9,187 bases of DNA from Actinobacteria bacterium 21-64-8 (GTDB lineage Bacteria > Actinomycetota > Acidimicrobiia > Acidimicrobiales > RAAP-2), in the NCBI GenBank assembly GCA_002255315.1, contig NCBD01000026.1, positions 1-9,187 of the forward strand, given 5' to 3'. The position numbers and the translations under genes were made by a program. The stretch's first letter is position 1. Every line of letters starts with the position of its first letter. Positions 6,925 through 9,187 of the stretch are shown here, in pieces. Below the pieces are notes generated by a model that was not told the DNA's origin, ran no database searches, and worked only from the letters and a program-made list of their open reading frames with translations.

Positions 6925-7682
6925 CTCACGCCACCGCTGGCTTGGGTCGTTGTTCCTCCGTCAACGACGATGGTCTGACCAGTCATCCACGACGTTTCGT
7001 CACTCATCAGCGAAAGCGCCACTGACGCGACATCGCTGGGTTCACCCAGTCGGCGCAGCGGGATGCGCGCGGCAATCTCCGCTTCGCGCGTACTCCAGAG
7101 CGCTCTCGCCAGTTCGGTACGCACGAGACCAGGGGCAATGGCGTTGACTCGTACCGCGGGGGCGAGTTCGAAGGCGAACTGTTTCGTCAGATAAATCACT
7201 GCCGCCTTCGTCGTGTTGTACCAGCCAATTCCTGGTTCTGGTCCGAGGCCACCGATGGATGCCATGTTGAGTACGACGCCGCCGTGTTCTTTCATCCACT
7301 GATGCCACGCCGCAGCCGTGTGCGTCACGATGGAGGCCTGATTGACGTCATAGGTCTTTTGCATGCGCGCGTCGTCAATGTCGACCAGCGGACCAAAATG
7401 TGGATTGGTGCCGGCGTTGTTGACGAGCACGTCGAGGCGACCAAACGACTCGAGCGCACTCGACACCACGCGCTCCGCGTCAGCGCGTCGACCAACGTGC
7501 GCGGCGACGGCCCGCACGCGCGCACGGTCGTCAAAGGTCGCCAGGGCTTCGTCGAGATTTGACTCTTTGCGTGATGTCAGCACCACGCTCGCGCCTTCTC
7601 GCCAGGCGCGCTGGGCAATCGCGAGTCCGATGCCTCGACTCGCCCCAGTCACCAGCACGACCTGGCCGTTGAGCGCGCCCAT
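6921..7682 (-). CDS. SDR family oxidoreductase (classical, DHRS4-like)
   Basis: Classical short-chain dehydrogenase/reductase of 253 residues. Visible are the nucleotide motif TGASRGIG (12-19), NNAG (88-91), Asn114, Ser142 in MASIGG, the catalytic Tyr155-x-x-x-Lys159 pair in YNTTK, NAIAPGLVRT and the C-terminal GQTIVVDGG. Arg38 after the second strand (TSRK) suggests NADP(H) over NAD(H). The pattern NPHFGPL plus APGLVRTELARALW resembles the DHRS4-type carbonyl reductase group and related actinobacterial SDRs; the substrate cannot be read from sequence. ATG 7682 begins 3 bases after the permease stop, so it is very likely the last gene of the ABC transporter operon and may act on the imported compound. 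That functional link is inference. A FabG-type role is possible but the context does not favour it. Confidence 0.92.
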   Translation of the reverse strand: MGALNGQVVLVTGASRGIGLAIAQRAWREGASVVLTSRKESNLDEALATFDDRARVRAVAAHVGRRADAERVVSSALESFGRLDVLVNNAGTNPHFGPLVDIDDARMQKTYDVNQASIVTHTAAAWHQWMKEHGGVVLNMASIGGLGPEPGIGWYNTTKAAVIYLTKQFAFELAPAVRVNAIAPGLVRTELARALWSTREAEIAARIPLRRLGEPSDVASVALSLMSDETSWMTGQTIVVDGGTTTQASGGVS

Positions 7683-7685
7683 CGC

Positions 7686-8924
7686 TCAGCGCCCGACGGC
7701 GTTCCCGCGACGGGCAATCGAATCGAGGGCGACGGCCACGAGCAACACAATTGCGGTGGCGCCGTACTGTTCGGCGGCGGGCAGGTTCAACAGCGCCATG
7801 CCGTTGTAAATTGTCGCGATCACGAGTCCGCCAATTACGGCGTAAATCATCTTGCCTCGGCCTCCGAAGAGACTGGTACCGCCAATGACGGCCGACGCCA
7901 CCGCGAGCAAAACTAAGTTGCCGCCGTCGATGCCATCTGACACGCCACCAGGGCGAGATGCGTACAGCAGACCCGCCATGCCCGCCGTAAAGCCTGTCAG
8001 CATGAAGGCAATGAGCCGATAGCGATTCACGTTGATGCCGGCACGGCGCGCCGCTTCGGCGTTGCCACCAATGGCGTAGATGTAACGTCCGACTCGCGTG
8101 CGCGTCAAAATAAAGCTGCCCAACGCCAACATCGCAAAGTCCACCAAGATCGCGTACGGCATGCCACTCAACGTAGTGAAACTGCCTCGATTGGTATTAA
8201 AAATGAGGACAACGACGACGCTCGCGACGGCGAGCGCTCCGATCTTTATCACCGTTATCGCCAGCGAGACCGATTCAAGTCCGCTGCTTCGACGACGTTG
8301 GTCCTTACGGAAAATGAAATAGCTAAAGACGCTGACGCCGACGATGACAAAAATCCACGTGAAGAATGGGGAGAGATTCGCGTTCACGATGTCATAAAAC
8401 ACCTGATTCTGTACTGAAATGCTCCCACCCGTGCCCTGGTGGTCGACCACGCTAATTAAGACGCCCTCGAGCCCGAGCAGTCCCGCCAACGTCACAATGA
8501 ACGAAGGCAGTCCTAAACGAATGGTGATCGTGCCCAACAGCGCGCCAATTAACGTTGTCACGAGCAGCGCGACGAGCATTCCAGCGAACCACGGCCAGTG
8601 GAACTGTGGATCAAGCAGAATTACCGCAATTGAACCGCCCAGTCCCGCCGAGTAACCCACCGAGAGATCTATTTCGCCCAAGAGCAAGACCCACATTTCG
8701 GCCATCGCTAACAGGATGAAAATCGTTGCCTGTACGAAGAGGTTGGTGAGATTTCCCGCCGAGAGAAACACGGAGTCCTTCGCCTGAAAAATGGCTACGA
8801 GGACGACGAGGCCAATCATGATGGGGATCAGGCCACCGTCGCCAGCGCGAAGGCGTTTCATCAATTCGCGGCCGAGACCAGGTTCCGTAGTCGCGTCGTC
8901 AGAGGAGATTTCGGATTGCGACAC
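7686..8924 (-). CDS. XylH-type sugar ABC transporter permease
   Basis: Inner-membrane permease of the branched-chain/ribose-xylose type (BPD_transp_2), probably importing a monosaccharide such as a pentose. From GTG 8924 it has 412 residues: about 35 soluble residues, then about ten hydrophobic segments. LLLGEIDLSVG (about 80-90), LPSFIVTLAGL, a hydrophilic loop FRKDQRRRSSGLES, GRYIYAIGGNAEAARRAGINV (ATPase-contact loop) and AVIGGTSLFGGRG parallel E. coli XylH throughout, including the central loop that RbsC lacks. A longer reading from GTG 8978 would add an Arg-rich 18 residues, overlap the ATPase by 38 bases and place the start beside a strong hairpin. I prefer 8924, which has a weak purine stretch AGAGAAAG 10 bases upstream. 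No periplasmic binding protein is in view. GC content is lower than in the men genes. Confidence 0.9.
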   Translation of the reverse strand: MSQSEISSDDATTEPGLGRELMKRLRAGDGGLIPIMIGLVVLVAIFQAKDSVFLSAGNLTNLFVQATIFILLAMAEMWVLLLGEIDLSVGYSAGLGGSIAVILLDPQFHWPWFAGMLVALLVTTLIGALLGTITIRLGLPSFIVTLAGLLGLEGVLISVVDHQGTGGSISVQNQVFYDIVNANLSPFFTWIFVIVGVSVFSYFIFRKDQRRRSSGLESVSLAITVIKIGALAVASVVVVLIFNTNRGSFTTLSGMPYAILVDFAMLALGSFILTRTRVGRYIYAIGGNAEAARRAGINVNRYRLIAFMLTGFTAGMAGLLYASRPGGVSDGIDGGNLVLLAVASAVIGGTSLFGGRGKMIYAVIGGLVIATIYNGMALLNLPAAEQYGATAIVLLVAVALDSIARRGNAVGR

Positions 8925-8940
8925 GGTATCGACGCTTTCT

Positions 8941-9187
8941 CTAGGCCGGTCGCGCGAGCGAATCGCTCGCGCGCACACCAGTCGTTATGAGTTCAACGGC
9001 GCTCGCCGTGTCGTACTCTGAGACGGGACCTTCACTCACGAGTGTGCCCAAGTACATAACGGCAATACGATTGGCAACGGCGAGCACGTCGTTGAGATTA
9101 TGCGAAATAACTAGTACCGCTATACCTCTGGTCGCCAGGCGTGTGATTAAGTCAAGTACTTGCGCGGTTTGGCTGACGCCGAGCGCA
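8941..9187 (-). CDS. Sugar ABC transporter ATPase, C-terminal fragment
   Basis: The last 81 residues of an ABC ATPase run in from the right edge. The reading frame is set by the codon at 9186-9184 and ends at TAG 8943-8941. It opens with ALGVSQTAQVLDLI, the D-loop region after Walker B, followed by LVISHNLNDVLAVANRIAVM with the H-loop His at fragment residue 29, and ends about 50 residues later. ISHNLNDV is typical of single-domain FrcA-like sugar ATPases and of the first domain of XylG/MglA-type proteins. Ending here suggests the single-domain kind, but this cannot be proved without the upstream part. It energises the adjacent permease; the Walker A and signature motifs lie outside the window. 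The last codons form one arm of a hairpin. TTA and ATA codons appear here, which is unlike the men genes. Confidence 0.9.
   Translation of the reverse strand, partial: ALGVSQTAQVLDLITRLATRGIAVLVISHNLNDVLAVANRIAVMYLGTLVSEGPVSEYDTASAVELITTGVRASDSLARPA
8951..8973 (-). repeat. Perfect inverted repeat / hairpin at ATPase-permease junction
   Basis: CGCGCGAGCG at 8951-8960 and CGCTCGCGCG at 8964-8973 are exact reverse complements separated by AAT, giving a 10-bp very GC-rich stem with a 3-base loop. It falls in the last codons of the ATPase gene, 8 bases before its stop and about 26 bases upstream of the preferred permease GTG. No T-run follows on either strand, so it does not look like an intrinsic terminator. 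An mRNA stability or translation-tuning element is plausible. Confidence 0.75.

Noticed and set aside
8951..8973. The hairpin as an intrinsic terminator.
   Set aside because: There is no T-run after the stem on either strand, and the permease of the same operon follows at once.
8925..8978. N-terminal extension of the permease from GTG 8978.
   Set aside because: It would add an Arg-rich segment lying under the hairpin, with no ribosome binding site and a 38-base overlap. GTG 8924 gives a more usual permease N-terminus. Not fully excluded.

Overview
The window is a tightly packed stretch of GC-rich bacterial chromosome. It carries most of the classical (o-succinylbenzoate) menaquinone pathway plus the end of a sugar ABC transporter operon. 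GTG and TTG starts, start sites that look leaderless, a short MenE of the mycobacterial type and menaquinone as quinone all point to an actinobacterium. The compactness recalls small-genome aquatic Acidimicrobiia-like lineages, but that placement is inference. I see no RNA gene, IS element, CRISPR array or prophage, and no gap between genes longer than 49 bases.

Layout: (1) menD, partial, minus strand, runs off the left edge. Its TTG start overlaps by one base the ATG of menH on the plus strand. (2) menH meets menA tail to tail; both end in the same palindromic CTAG. (3) A minus-strand operon reads SRPBCC protein > sulfatase > menB > menA, from about 5765 down to 2003. Two of its junctions overlap or nearly touch, and a third is about 20 bases long. 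(4) A 49-base gap separates this operon from divergent menE on the plus strand. (5) menE again ends tail to tail on a CTAG shared with an SDR dehydrogenase. (6) The SDR is the last gene of a minus-strand unit, ABC ATPase (partial, right edge) > XylH-type permease > SDR.

The men enzymes supply successive steps: MenD (SEPHCHC synthesis from isochorismate and 2-oxoglutarate), MenH (pyruvate elimination), MenE (OSB-CoA ligation), MenB (ring closure to DHNA-CoA) and MenA (prenylation). MenF, MenC, the DHNA-CoA thioesterase and the MenG methylase are not in the window. The unexpected members are a Cys-type sulfatase without signal peptide and a small SRPBCC protein, placed upstream of menB-menA in the same apparent transcript. 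The ABC region is visibly less GC-rich than the men region. A strong 10-bp hairpin lies at the ATPase/permease junction.
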